A stretch of DNA of 64,000 bases from contig CALPMT020000005.1 of NCBI GenBank assembly GCA_943324745.2, positions 1 to 64,000 on the forward strand, read 5' to 3'. Made by a program: the position numbers and the translations under genes. This DNA is from Chitinophaga pinensis. GTDB taxonomy: Bacteria; Bacteroidota; Bacteroidia; Flavobacteriales_D; Crocinitomicaceae. Below are positions 28,671-37,588 of the stretch, in pieces. The notes beneath the pieces were generated by a model. The model saw nothing but the letters and a program-made list of their open reading frames with translations, did not search any database and had not been told where the DNA came from. How positions within the stretch are numbered: position 1 is the first letter of the stretch; every line of letters starts with the position of its first letter.

Positions 28671-29435
28671 GTTGCTATAAATATACCTGGTTTACAAAAG
28701 TCTATTAAGTAGAGATTAATGATTCCACTTGTTAAAAGAATTCTTATAGTAGGTTTTAGAATCAAAAAAGTTAAATATAACAAGAATTCAATTTTTTTAT
28801 TTTTTGGCAACTAATTAACCGTTTGTTGTCTTGAATGAATTTAGCATCATTTTTAGTGTAATCAACAATTTCAACTAAGTTTTGTATCGTTTTTTCTGTT
28901 ATTGAAAGCTAAATTTTATTGTTTTCAATCTTCCCATTGAGTACTGGGTTTTCAATATGTGTTATTAAAATGTTTTCTTAACTCAGTTAGAATCCAAAAA
29001 GACTTTCTTCGTGTCCATATTGATTTAAACGTTCATCAAATTTAATTTTAGCTAATAAAACCTGTTGGATTAGAAAATTATTTGTCATAAATGACTTGTT
29101 AGGTGAAAGTGAACGTTTGTGTATCGTTTTACGTTCACTATTTTTTCATATTTCCAATGTAGATGTTTGTTTCTTGAAGGTCTTTTTTCAGGGTAAACTC
29201 TACCTCCTCAAACGATACTCGGATTGTTTTTAATGTATTGAGGTAAATCGATAGGGAATGAGAGTCGATTATAAGTGAGTCGCATTCTAAAAAATAGAAG
29301 GTTTTCGATATTTGTATATTGGTAATCTATTACGATTACTTCAAATTCGTTTTTAAACGAATGCATTTTTCGTTTATTTTCAGTTATTAACCTAGTAATA
29401 TTATAATTATAAACTGGCATACAGATGCTAATCAT
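28671..29435 (-). pseudogene. Degraded family 2 glycosyltransferase gene
   Basis: No intact gene exists here, but the minus strand reads as pieces of one GT2 protein in order across shifted frames. 29435-29208: MISICMPVYNYNITRLI and FEVIVIDYQ (GT-A N-terminus). 29212-29138: FEEVEFTLKKDLQETNIYIG. 29136-28987: SFMTNNFLIQ and KFDERLNQYGHEESLFGF. 28959-28771: HIENPVLNGKIENNKI, a stop, then a helical part. About 28810-28680: LTFLILKPTIRILL and LIDFCKPGIF. At least four frameshifts plus stops separate them, and the segment expected to hold the sugar-nucleotide DxD motif is missing. The gene is dead; the order and spacing of the pieces make chance unlikely. Confidence 0.82.
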
Positions 29436-29526
29436 TGAAATATTGTTGTGCTTTTTTCAAGTACACTTTTAATTTGTACTCCTTTTCAACAATGACGTTC
29501 TCATAAATCCTTTTAATTTTCTCCAT
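29428..29526 (-). CDS. Short ORF (32 codons) overlapping the start of the broken glycosyltransferase
   Basis: The minus strand reads MEKIKRIYENVIVEKEYKLK and 12 further codons, ending ATGATTAG so that its stop overlaps the ATG of the glycosyltransferase remnant. That is the typical geometry of translational coupling. The product is lysine-rich and helical with no known match. It may be a leader peptide, or the surviving end of a deleted upstream gene. Whether it is translated is uncertain. Confidence 0.35.
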   Translation of the reverse strand: MEKIKRIYENVIVEKEYKLKVYLKKAQQYFND

Positions 29527-29528
29527 AT

Positions 29529-29562
29529 CAAAGTTAAAATTCTTGAAATTTGTACGTACAAA
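29529..29562 (-). promoter_or_regulatory. Minus-strand promoter and palindrome between the GT2 remnant and the FHA gene
   Basis: On the minus strand TTTG (29562-29559), a 22-nt spacer and TAACTTTG (29536-29529) match the Bacteroidota promoter. The RNA start would fall at about the ATG of the short ORF. The TTTG is one half of a perfect 14-bp palindrome TTTGTACGTACAAA (29549-29562), which also sits 10 nt before the FHA start codon and could be an operator. Confidence 0.5.
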
Positions 29563-29572
29563 ATTACATTCT

Positions 29573-30076
29573 ATGGAACAAGTAAAGCTTATTAGAGTAG
29601 GTAGTGCAGCAGATAATGATGTAGTGATTAATCACGAAGCTATAAATGCCTATCATTTGGAATTATTTCAAGATGCTCGAGGTAATGTTTATCTTTCCGA
29701 TTTAAGAACAGATTTAGGGACTTTTGTCAACGGAGTAAAAATAAAAGCTTTTTGTACTTTATCATTCGTGGATAAGGTTACGATTGCAGGAAAGTTTATG
29801 TTTGATTGGACGAAATTAGTCTCTACAATTGATGTTTCAAAAAAGATTGCAACACTTCGAAGCAATTTAGTCTTCACTGAAAACATTGAGAATAAAGTTG
29901 AGTTACCAGATCTAGTTTCAGTAGAAGATGAGTATTTGTTTGAGGAAGTAATTGCTGAAGATGCTTCTAGGCAGCAAGGATGGAATTATTTTTACACACG
30001 TAATGCTTCCATAGTTCATATCTTTGTGTTAAATATCGTTTTATTTATATTGCTATATATTGCATTTCTTTCTTAA
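29573..30076 (+). CDS. FHA-like domain protein with C-terminal membrane anchor
   Basis: 167 residues from ATG 29573; an earlier in-frame TTG gives ten residues without FHA character. The FHA fold is visible in VGSAADNDVVINHEAINAYHLEL and LSDLRTDLGTFVNG. Key phosphothreonine-binding positions are altered: the GR motif reads G10-S11, and the SR pair before H28 reads N25-A26. The domain may therefore bind without phosphate or not at all. The C-terminus is one membrane segment (about 146-165), leaving the FHA part cytoplasmic. It is 75 nt upstream of the PP2C-like gene and probably its partner. Confidence 0.72.
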   Translation: MEQVKLIRVGSAADNDVVINHEAINAYHLELFQDARGNVYLSDLRTDLGTFVNGVKIKAFCTLSFVDKVTIAGKFMFDWTKLVSTIDVSKKIATLRSNLVFTENIENKVELPDLVSVEDEYLFEEVIAEDASRQQGWNYFYTRNASIVHIFVLNIVLFILLYIAFLS

Positions 30077-30151
30077 ATTAGCGCTTGTTTAACGGAGTTT
30101 ATTTCTTAGTGCTAATTATTTCTGTAAACTAAGTATCAATTTAAGTATAGA

Positions 30152-31570
30152 ATGAAAGTTTCATATTGTTCAAAAACAGATTTAGGGTTAAAACATCCAA
30201 TTAATTCGGATGCTTTAGGGGATAAGAAAACAAAGAACGGGCATGTGTTTGTTGTGGCTGATGGGAGTCCTGTAGATGCTAACGGAAGTTTTGCTTCTCG
30301 ATTAGCTGTTCAGAGTATACTGGATTTTTTTGAGCGTGAAATTTTTGACAATGTATTTATTGGTATTAATCATGCTTTTCAATTTGCAAATGAGCAATTA
30401 TATCGTGCATCAATTTTAGAAGAAGGTCTAAAGGGTGTTTTTGCTAGTGTAGCACTTGTTTTAATTCGAGATGAAGGAGTGTATCATGCTCATATCGGTA
30501 ATTCACGTGTTTATTTAAAATCTGAGGGTAAATTAAAAAGATTAACAACTGATCATGGATATTTGGATGTTCAATTATATCCTTCGAATGATGTTGATTA
30601 TTCTAAACCAGTTGTGAAATTACCTAAGGCATTAGGTAATACACCAAGTATTTCTCCATCTGTATGTCAGGCTAAATTAGACGTGGCCGCAGGAGATGTA
30701 TTAATTGTTTGTACGCATGGAATTACGAAAACATTAGATGATCAGACAATTAATAACAAGGTAGAATATGCGAATATTAATTCAAATATTTTAGAATTGG
30801 TTGATGTATCAAAAGGAAAAAGCGCACCTGAAAACATTACTTTACAGTTAATAGCTGTTACTGAGGGTAATATTCAAAAACGTCTAATTCCTGCTGCTTC
30901 TGTTAAACAAAATAGCATCGTTGATTCAACAACAACAGAATCTCAAGTAACGCAAGAACAATCTAGTTTATTTAAAAAAAATTCGTTAGGTAAAAATAAG
31001 ACGATTAAATTTGGCTCGCTTATTATAGCGGTATTTTTACTTATTTGGTTTGTTTTTCGCCAACCTCATGATGATACAGACAAAGTGTTAGATGATGCTG
31101 GCGAGATAATTACAAAAGATACCACCAATCAACATCAAGATTTGGAAGAGTTGATGGAGTATGAAAAACCTAAAAAAGCCGAAAAAGAAGAGGAAGTAGA
31201 AGAGGAGGATTTAGAAGTTATTGAAGAAGAAACTACAGATGTTGAACCAACGGATGAAACAGAGATTGAAGAGCCTTCGACTCCCAAAGAAGAGTTAGCT
31301 AATACAAAAGCCACTGAGAAAAAAGAAGAGAAGAAGAAGGAGGAGAAGAAAGAGGAGAAAGACACTAAAAAAGAAGAAAAAAAGAAAGAAGAAAAGAAAG
31401 AAGAAAAAAAAGAGAAAAGTGGTAAGAATAAAAGTCATACTGTAAAGTCTGGAGATACTATTAATGGTTTAGCTACAAAATATGGTGTTAAACCAGAAGC
31501 TATCAGAAAGGCTAATAATTTGACTGATGATAAAATAGAGATTGGTCAGCAGTTGACGATCCCTCAGTGA
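30152..31570 (+). CDS. PP2C-like membrane protein with periplasmic LysM domain
   Basis: 472 residues. A PP2C fold spans about 1-238: N18-S-D20, VVADG (D37, G38), HIGNSRVYL at about 114-122, VCTHGITKTLDDQTI at 186-200 and ENIT at 227-230. Usual metal-binding aspartates are replaced in three motifs: GDSR reads GNSR (N117), SDG reads THG (H189), DN reads EN (E227). It may be a pseudophosphatase. A membrane segment (about 285-302) leads to an acidic then Lys/Glu-rich linker and a C-terminal LysM domain (about 427-472, SHTVKSGDTINGLATKYGV) that binds peptidoglycan. It could report wall state to the inside, with the FHA protein as a neighbour. Function is inferred. Confidence 0.75.
   Translation: MKVSYCSKTDLGLKHPINSDALGDKKTKNGHVFVVADGSPVDANGSFASRLAVQSILDFFEREIFDNVFIGINHAFQFANEQLYRASILEEGLKGVFASVALVLIRDEGVYHAHIGNSRVYLKSEGKLKRLTTDHGYLDVQLYPSNDVDYSKPVVKLPKALGNTPSISPSVCQAKLDVAAGDVLIVCTHGITKTLDDQTINNKVEYANINSNILELVDVSKGKSAPENITLQLIAVTEGNIQKRLIPAASVKQNSIVDSTTTESQVTQEQSSLFKKNSLGKNKTIKFGSLIIAVFLLIWFVFRQPHDDTDKVLDDAGEIITKDTTNQHQDLEELMEYEKPKKAEKEEEVEEEDLEVIEEETTDVEPTDETEIEEPSTPKEELANTKATEKKEEKKKEEKKEEKDTKKEEKKKEEKKEEKKEKSGKNKSHTVKSGDTINGLATKYGVKPEAIRKANNLTDDKIEIGQQLTIPQ
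31311..31424. repeat. Polypurine low-complexity tract
   Basis: About 110 bases are almost all A and G on the plus strand. They encode the EKKEEKKKEEKK linker of the PP2C-LysM protein, an extended charged spacer. Length variation by slippage is likely. Confidence 0.75.
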
Positions 31571-31653
31571 TTTTTTTAGACAAAAGTCTTTCAGACATCA
31601 GAGATTAAAATTGGATGGCTATTTTAAATTAATTCTTTATTCTTAGATCTGGC

Positions 31654-31661
31654 TATTTTTG
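31654..31661 (+). promoter_or_regulatory. Possible -7 box before the CAT-type permease
   Basis: TATTTTTG fits TAnnTTTG but is only 8 nt from the start codon, so the mRNA would have almost no leader. No -33 element at proper spacing. It may be a chance match. Confidence 0.25.
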
Positions 31662-31669
31662 TTCTTACT

Positions 31670-33346
31670 ATGAATTTCACATCTCTTTTTAGGAAAAAAA
31701 ATGTGGACGATATATTACGTCAAGTTAAATCCGATGAAGATTCCGGTAAACAACTCGGTAGACATTTAACTTTAAAAGACTTAATTTCGTTTGGGATTGC
31801 TGCAATAATTGGCGCAGGGATATTTAGTACTATTGGGCATGCTAGTCATTCAGGAGGACCAGCAGTGATATTTTTATTTCTTTTTACTGCATTAGCTTGT
31901 GGTTTTTCAGCGTTTGCATATGCTGAATTTGCTTCAATAATTCCAGTTTCAGGAAGTGCATATACGTATTCTTATGTCGCGTTTGGTGAAATAATTGCAT
32001 GGATCATAGGTTGGTCGTTAATCATGGAATATGCTATTGGAAACATTACCGTTGCAATTTCTTGGAGTGATTACTTTACTAGTCTAATAGAAAGTGGAGG
32101 TCTGCATATCCCAGCTTGGATGCAAATGGATTACATTTCAGCACATTCTGGTTATACTAAAGTGCTGTTTTTACAGGAAAAAGGTCATTTATATAAATCA
32201 TTAGGAGTCGATTTACAAACAGCTTATCAAGCTTGGATTCATGCACCTCGTATAGGAAACGTTCATTTTGTTGCTGATCTTCCTGCGTTAGGAATCATTG
32301 TGTTTATTACTTGGTTAGTTTATAGAGGTATAAAAGAGTCCAAAACAGCAAGTATTATAATGGTTATAATTAAATTATTTGTAATCTTATTAGTTTTAAT
32401 TGTTGGTCTATTTTATGTAGACGTTAAAAATTGGACTCCTTTTGCACCAGAAAGTGTAGGAGGCGTATTGAAAGGTGTGTCAGCTGTATTTTTTGCTTAC
32501 ATAGGTTTTGATGCGATTTCTACAACTGCAGAGGAATGTAAAAATCCTAAGCGAGACTTACCAAAAGCAATGATGTGGTCCATTATTATCTGTACAGTTG
32601 TTTATATATTAATTGCACTGGTTTTGACAGGAATGGTTGATTATAAATTATTGAATGTAGGCGATCCTTTGTCGTTTGTGTTTGAAAAATTACATGTGAC
32701 TTGGATTGCAGGAATTATAGCTGTGAGTGCTGTGGTAGCCATGGCTAGCGTATTACTAGTTTTTCAGATGGGACAACCAAGAATTTGGATGAGTATGAGT
32801 CGAGATGGATTGTTGCCAAAACGTTTTTCTAAGATACATCCGAAACACAAAACACCTAGTTTTGCAACGATTGTAGTTGGTTTTGTTGTAGCAATTCCTG
32901 CATTTTTCATGAATTTGAAGATGGTTACTGATTTGTGTAGTATCGGAACCCTTTTTGCATTTGTATTGGTTTGCGGTGGGGTATTGGTCTTACAATCTCG
33001 TGCTGACCAGGTAAAATCGACATTCAAAACACCATATTTAAACTCGAAATATGTGATGCCATTCGTTTTGATCGTAATATTTTACTTGATCTATTTCTAT
33101 GGAATATCTGAAGTACTATTTTCTCAATGGATATTTATTTTCGTATGTAGTTTATTTACAATATTGTCTTTTAAATATAATTTTTCAACGATTCCATTAC
33201 TAGGATTGTTAAGTTGTTTTTATATGATGACCGAATTGGAACTATCTAATTGGATTGGATTTGGAGTGTGGTTGGTGATTGGTTTATTGGTTTATTTTGG
33301 GTATAGTAGGAAAAGAAGTTTATTACAACTCAATCAAAAAATCTAA
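31670..33346 (+). CDS. APC-superfamily amino acid permease, cationic amino acid transporter type
   Basis: 558 residues with about 14 hydrophobic segments. The N-terminus LTLKDLISFGIAAIIGAGIFSTIG holds the unwound first helix with the GAGIF substrate motif. Also present are YAEFASIIPVSGSAYTYSY, the FFAYIGFDAISTTAEECKNPKRDLP segment and the GQPRIWMSMSRDGLLPK motif, all typical of the CAT (TC 2.A.3.3) family. It imports amino acids at the inner membrane; the exact substrate is unknown. Monocistronic. The 163 bases downstream contain nothing recognisable. Confidence 0.88.
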   Translation: MNFTSLFRKKNVDDILRQVKSDEDSGKQLGRHLTLKDLISFGIAAIIGAGIFSTIGHASHSGGPAVIFLFLFTALACGFSAFAYAEFASIIPVSGSAYTYSYVAFGEIIAWIIGWSLIMEYAIGNITVAISWSDYFTSLIESGGLHIPAWMQMDYISAHSGYTKVLFLQEKGHLYKSLGVDLQTAYQAWIHAPRIGNVHFVADLPALGIIVFITWLVYRGIKESKTASIIMVIIKLFVILLVLIVGLFYVDVKNWTPFAPESVGGVLKGVSAVFFAYIGFDAISTTAEECKNPKRDLPKAMMWSIIICTVVYILIALVLTGMVDYKLLNVGDPLSFVFEKLHVTWIAGIIAVSAVVAMASVLLVFQMGQPRIWMSMSRDGLLPKRFSKIHPKHKTPSFATIVVGFVVAIPAFFMNLKMVTDLCSIGTLFAFVLVCGGVLVLQSRADQVKSTFKTPYLNSKYVMPFVLIVIFYLIYFYGISEVLFSQWIFIFVCSLFTILSFKYNFSTIPLLGLLSCFYMMTELELSNWIGFGVWLVIGLLVYFGYSRKRSLLQLNQKI

Positions 33347-33509
33347 TTGTATATTCCGTAATATATTTTGAATTTTAAACAGTTGAAAAATCACTTTTCA
33401 GTATATTATTATTATCTTAACAATACTTATACGAGATCTAAATATTGACTTTAATTAATTGTAAAAAAAGTTATTTGAGTGTATGAGAATTTATTTTTGT
33501 TATAGTATG

Positions 33510-34622
33510 CTAATTAATAGAAATTCGAGTATAACCAGAATTTATTTTATGTAAAATTTCAACTGGTATTTCTTCTTTTCTTAGGATCATTTCACTTCTA
33601 ATTTTGTCAAACGTTTCTATTGGTATAAATAACCAACATTCATTCATTGTGTTTAATAGTTTTGATAAATCAATTAAGTGTTCTTGAATTAAATCATCTA
33701 AATGTTTTTCAATAAAAGATATTCTAGCGATGATTTCTGAATGAATTTTTTTACCAAATTCGTTTGGTTTACCTTGGGTAAATAAATTAGATTGATCTAT
33801 AAAAGGTTTTACAATTTCTGTATGAAACTTCTTAAACTCTGGACCGAATTTTTGCTGTAATTTTAAACGGATTTCATGAAGCCTTAAACTTTCGCTTTGC
33901 TCAAATATTGATAAAAGCTCTTTTTCTATTCTTGAAAATGAATTGTTAGTAGTGTAATTTGTTCCTAAACTAACAAAAGGCCTTGGTTTTTGCTTGTCGT
34001 CGGTTTTGTTTACTTGAACCAATTTGTTAGTGATTTCAATTTGATTGTCTATATATAATTTCTGTAAAGTTATATTGATTAAAATATGCGTAAATTTTGA
34101 ATCATGATAGTGTAAATATGCATATTCAAAAGGTTGAACAGAATAAGAGAGCGGTGTTTTTAATAAATGGGTAAATGCTACTTCATCAGTTTCTGTCCAT
34201 CGTTTTAATCCTTTGTTAAGCTTAAATCGTTTTAGATCAATAAATAAATATTGATTTTTTTTCAAAAAGAAAAATACAAAAATGGTAGTTGGAATAGCAG
34301 CTAATAAGCTAAATATGATTTTTTCTAAAACGAAATTCATAAAATTAAACAGATAAGCATCTTCAGGATTTTTAGGATCATAAATAACTTTTGCAGTTCC
34401 TTTTACATTTGAATTCACTTCAAATTTATATTCTTTCCGATCTAATGCTACAAAATTGACACGGGAATTATGTTCTCCAGCTGTAAAAGCACTGAGTTTA
34501 AAAACAGTTCCATTCGCTTTTTCTCCTATAATCATCATGCGTATGTTTGGTGAAAAAAAGAACATAAATAATAGGATGACACTAATTATAAATAGTTTAA
34601 TTCTGCCGATTTGAATGACCAT
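33510..34622 (-). CDS. Membrane protein of unknown function, DUF3592-like N-terminus
   Basis: 370 residues. Two membrane segments at about 10-30 and 100-120 flank a small beta domain whose VKGTAKVIYDPKNPEDAYL resembles DUF3592 proteins. Residues 125-370 are charged, soluble and helical with no recognised motif, and would be cytoplasmic. It is a lone gene divergent from the dicarboxylate symporter. AT content is as high as in its neighbours, and no frameshift is seen. Confidence 0.55.
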   Translation of the reverse strand: MVIQIGRIKLFIISVILLFMFFFSPNIRMMIIGEKANGTVFKLSAFTAGEHNSRVNFVALDRKEYKFEVNSNVKGTAKVIYDPKNPEDAYLFNFMNFVLEKIIFSLLAAIPTTIFVFFFLKKNQYLFIDLKRFKLNKGLKRWTETDEVAFTHLLKTPLSYSVQPFEYAYLHYHDSKFTHILINITLQKLYIDNQIEITNKLVQVNKTDDKQKPRPFVSLGTNYTTNNSFSRIEKELLSIFEQSESLRLHEIRLKLQQKFGPEFKKFHTEIVKPFIDQSNLFTQGKPNEFGKKIHSEIIARISFIEKHLDDLIQEHLIDLSKLLNTMNECWLFIPIETFDKIRSEMILRKEEIPVEILHKINSGYTRISIN

Positions 34623-34771
34623 TATCTAAATTTTTTATTGAAAATGAATGTTAAATATAGCTATAATCTATAATTTTTAACGCGCAATCCTTCAACTTTC
34701 GATTTTCAATTCATTACAATCAACTCATTCCCTAATACTTCTTATATTTACATAAAATTATTAAACTACTT

Positions 34772-36154
34772 ATGAAACAGTTAACTTCTATATTTACTTA
34801 CATTTCTTGTTTTTGTCTTTTTGGATTTGTTTTTTACTTACAAACGCTTTTACCTGAGATCTCTATTTATCTATACAAAGGACTTAGATGGAGTCTTTTA
34901 GGGTTGATCTTTTTTATCACTTTCAAGCGTAAAAAACTCTCTTTGTGGATTTTTTCTTCTATGTTGTTAGGTATAGAATTTGGAATTGATTTCCCTACCT
35001 ATGCATTAGAAACAGAACGTTTTGGGAAAATATTTTTACGTTTGGTTAAAACATTAGTTGCACCTTTGATTTTTGCTACATTAGTTGTAGGCATTGCTGG
35101 ACATAGTAATATAAAGCAGTTAGGACGAATCGGATTAAAAAGTATTTTGTATTTTGAAATCGTTACAACGGTTGCGCTTTTTGTTGGTTTATTGGCCATA
35201 AATGTGAGTCAGGCTGGAATAGGAGTAAAGGTACAGGCAAGTAAAGCAAATCTTGAAAAATCAGCAGATTTACTAGAGCAGACACATGCCCCTAAAGATC
35301 ATTTGGTTGATATTTTTCCTGAAAATATAGCGAAATCTGTCGTTGAAAATCAAGTATTACAAGTGGTAATTTTCTCTATCATTTTTGCAGTAGCAATTGG
35401 AATGGTTTCTAATCAATCACACAAAAATCGTATGTTGAGTGGTTGTGAAAGTTTGAGTGAAGTGATGTTTAAGTTTACTGACATTGTAATGTATATTGCT
35501 CCTATAGCAGTTTTTGGAGCTTTGGCAAGTACAGTTGCGAAATCAGGATTAGATATTTTATTGAATTTATTCAAATTAGTAGGAACTTTATATGTTTCAC
35601 TAATTGTGTTTGTTTCCTGTGTTTTATTACCGATTGCTTTACTAGCTAAAGTTCCAATTAAACGATTTATTAAAGCGGTTACCGAGCCTGTTACCTTGGC
35701 TTTTGCAACTGCAAGTAGTGAAGCAGCTTTGCCAAAAGCAATGGAAAACATGGAAAAATTAGGCGTTTCTAAAAAGATTGTTGCTTTTGTAATCCCTACT
35801 GGATACAGTTTTAATTTAGATGGTACTACTTTATATCTTTCTTTAGCAACTGTTTTCGTAGCTCAAATGTCTGGTGTTGACTTATCAATCGGACAACAAG
35901 TTAGCATTTGTTTGGTGTTGATGTTAACTTCTAAAGGTGTTGCAGGTGTTCGAGGTGCGTCGTTTGTAATATTAGCCGGTGCAGTTGCATCAATGGGATT
36001 AGATCCGGAAAAAGCGAGTGTTATTCTAGCTGTTGATGCTTTAATGGATATGGCTCGAACAAGTGTTAATGTATTAGGAAATTGTCTAGCATCTGTTGTT
36101 ATTGCGAAGAGTGAAAAGGAATTTATTTTATCTGATGAAATTGCAATAGTATAA
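34772..36154 (+). CDS. Dicarboxylate/amino acid:cation symporter (DAACS family)
   Basis: 460 residues. The glutamate-transporter fold is recognisable from LRLVKTLVAPLIFATLVVGIAG, the serine-rich hairpin TLAFATASSEAALPKAME, the substrate helix FVIPTGYSFNLDGTTLYLS and the DRARTSVNV-type LMDMARTSVNVLGN. Two extra N-terminal membrane segments precede the core. It imports C4-dicarboxylates or acidic amino acids with Na+ or H+. A TATATTTA box (34743-34750), one base off consensus, precedes the start. Monocistronic and divergent from the unknown membrane protein. Confidence 0.9.
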   Translation: MKQLTSIFTYISCFCLFGFVFYLQTLLPEISIYLYKGLRWSLLGLIFFITFKRKKLSLWIFSSMLLGIEFGIDFPTYALETERFGKIFLRLVKTLVAPLIFATLVVGIAGHSNIKQLGRIGLKSILYFEIVTTVALFVGLLAINVSQAGIGVKVQASKANLEKSADLLEQTHAPKDHLVDIFPENIAKSVVENQVLQVVIFSIIFAVAIGMVSNQSHKNRMLSGCESLSEVMFKFTDIVMYIAPIAVFGALASTVAKSGLDILLNLFKLVGTLYVSLIVFVSCVLLPIALLAKVPIKRFIKAVTEPVTLAFATASSEAALPKAMENMEKLGVSKKIVAFVIPTGYSFNLDGTTLYLSLATVFVAQMSGVDLSIGQQVSICLVLMLTSKGVAGVRGASFVILAGAVASMGLDPEKASVILAVDALMDMARTSVNVLGNCLASVVIAKSEKEFILSDEIAIV

Positions 36155-36254
36155 TAAAACATCTTTTTTAAGATAGTTACATTCATTGTTTTTTTTAACC
36201 AAGTAGAATTTTTCTTTTTATTTTCATATATTCGCAATATAACACGCACAGATT

Positions 36255-37325
36255 ATGTTAGAACAAACAATAAATTTTAAAATTACTAAAACACAGGAGT
36301 CAAAGATTTCTAAAGTAGATTGGGAAAATCTTCCTTTTGGAAAAATGTTTTCAGATCATATGCTTGTTATGGAGTATAGTGAAGGAGAATGGCGTGAACC
36401 AGAAATAATGCCATTTGGACCTATTTCTTTTCATCCAGCAACTTCTGCAATACATTATGGTCAGTCAATCTTCGAGGGGATGAAGGCAAACAAATCGTCT
36501 GATGGTGAAGTGCTTATGTTTAGGCCTGATATGAATGCTAAACGTTTCATTGAGTCTTGTGAACGTATGTGTATGCCAATCATTCCTGAAAATTTATTTG
36601 TAGAATGTGTTCGTAAATTTGTAGAAATTGATAGTGATTGGATACCAAACAAACCTGGTTTTTCTTTATATATACGCCCTTTTATGTTTTCTACAGATGA
36701 GTTCGTAGGTATCAGACCTTCTGATACATACAAATTTATCATTTTTGCTTGTCCTGTTGGAGCTTACTATAATGAACCTGTAAATGTGTTAATTGAAGAA
36801 CATTATACACGTGCAGCAGAAGGTGGGGTTGGTAGAGCTAAAGTAGCGGGTAATTACGGTGCTTCTTTATATCCTGCTAAGCAAGGTCAATTAAAAGGAT
36901 ATCATCAATTGTTATGGACAGATGCTAAAACTCACACGTTTGTGGAGGAATCGGGCACAATGAATATAGTTTTTGTAATTAATGGTAAAATTCTTTCTCC
37001 AACTGAAGAGAATGACACGATTTTACGAGGAATTACCAAACGTAGTGTGTTGGAAGTTGCTAAAGTTTGGGGGTACGAAATTGAAGAACGCAAAATTACG
37101 GTTGAAGAAGTGATAGCAGCTATTAAAGATGGTTCATGTACTGAAGCTTTTGGTGCAGGAACAGCTGCTACTATTGCACATATAAACAAAATTGGTTTCC
37201 GTGGGGATGATTATTTCTTGCCTGCAATAGAAACAAGAGACTTCTCTTTAAAAGTAGAAAAATTCATGAATGACCTAAAATCTGGAATTAGTCCTGATGA
37301 ATTTGGGTGGTTAGTGAAAGCTTAA
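36255..37325 (+). CDS. ilvE: Branched-chain amino acid aminotransferase
   Basis: 356 residues, PLP fold-type IV. The catalytic lysine is K196 in GRAKVAGNYGAS, followed by FVEESGTMNIVFV and GITKRSVLEVAKVWG, and near the end GTAATIAHI. The length and motifs match the eukaryote-like BCAT subgroup common in Bacteroidota, which makes valine, leucine and isoleucine from their keto acids. A TATATTCG box at 36227-36234 is one base off the -7 consensus. Ends in a clear terminator. Confidence 0.93.
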   Translation: MLEQTINFKITKTQESKISKVDWENLPFGKMFSDHMLVMEYSEGEWREPEIMPFGPISFHPATSAIHYGQSIFEGMKANKSSDGEVLMFRPDMNAKRFIESCERMCMPIIPENLFVECVRKFVEIDSDWIPNKPGFSLYIRPFMFSTDEFVGIRPSDTYKFIIFACPVGAYYNEPVNVLIEEHYTRAAEGGVGRAKVAGNYGASLYPAKQGQLKGYHQLLWTDAKTHTFVEESGTMNIVFVINGKILSPTEENDTILRGITKRSVLEVAKVWGYEIEERKITVEEVIAAIKDGSCTEAFGAGTAATIAHINKIGFRGDDYFLPAIETRDFSLKVEKFMNDLKSGISPDEFGWLVKA

Positions 37326-37356
37326 GATTATTAATAGACATTTGACTATTTTTTCG

Positions 37357-37390
37357 AATCCCTAGAGAGTTTCTTTAGGGATTTTTTATT
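37357..37390 (+). terminator. Rho-independent terminator of ilvE
   Basis: AATCCCTA (37357-37364) pairs with TAGGGATT (37376-37383), a perfect 8-bp stem with an 11-nt loop, followed by TTTTATTTT. The rest of the gap to 37588 is AT-rich, with a near-consensus TATCTTTA box about 12 nt before the next gene. Confidence 0.85.
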
Positions 37391-37588
37391 TTAACAACTT
37401 AATCTTTCATAATTTACGACATTAAAGAATCTAATTCAACAATTGGGAAATTAAGTTTGTGAATTCTTTATTTTATAAAAAAAAACGATAGGCTAAAATT
37501 TCAGTCTACAAATTGAAAGTAGTTTTTAAGAAGATTTGTTGCATTTAAAATCTGTGATTTATAATCTGGATTTTACTATCTTTAAACA

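Noticed and set aside
28610-28810. 66-codon minus-strand ORF after clpC
   Set aside because: Its end lies in the clpC terminator and its centre is the C-terminal piece of the dead glycosyltransferase.
29208-29435. Short minus-strand ORF as a functional glycosyltransferase
   Set aside because: Only the N-terminal piece of GT2 is present; the rest follows in other frames with stops, so it is part of a pseudogene.
29573-31570. FHA plus PP2C as part of a type VI secretion locus
   Set aside because: No Tss, Hcp or VgrG-like gene is near, and both domains lack their usual binding or catalytic residues.
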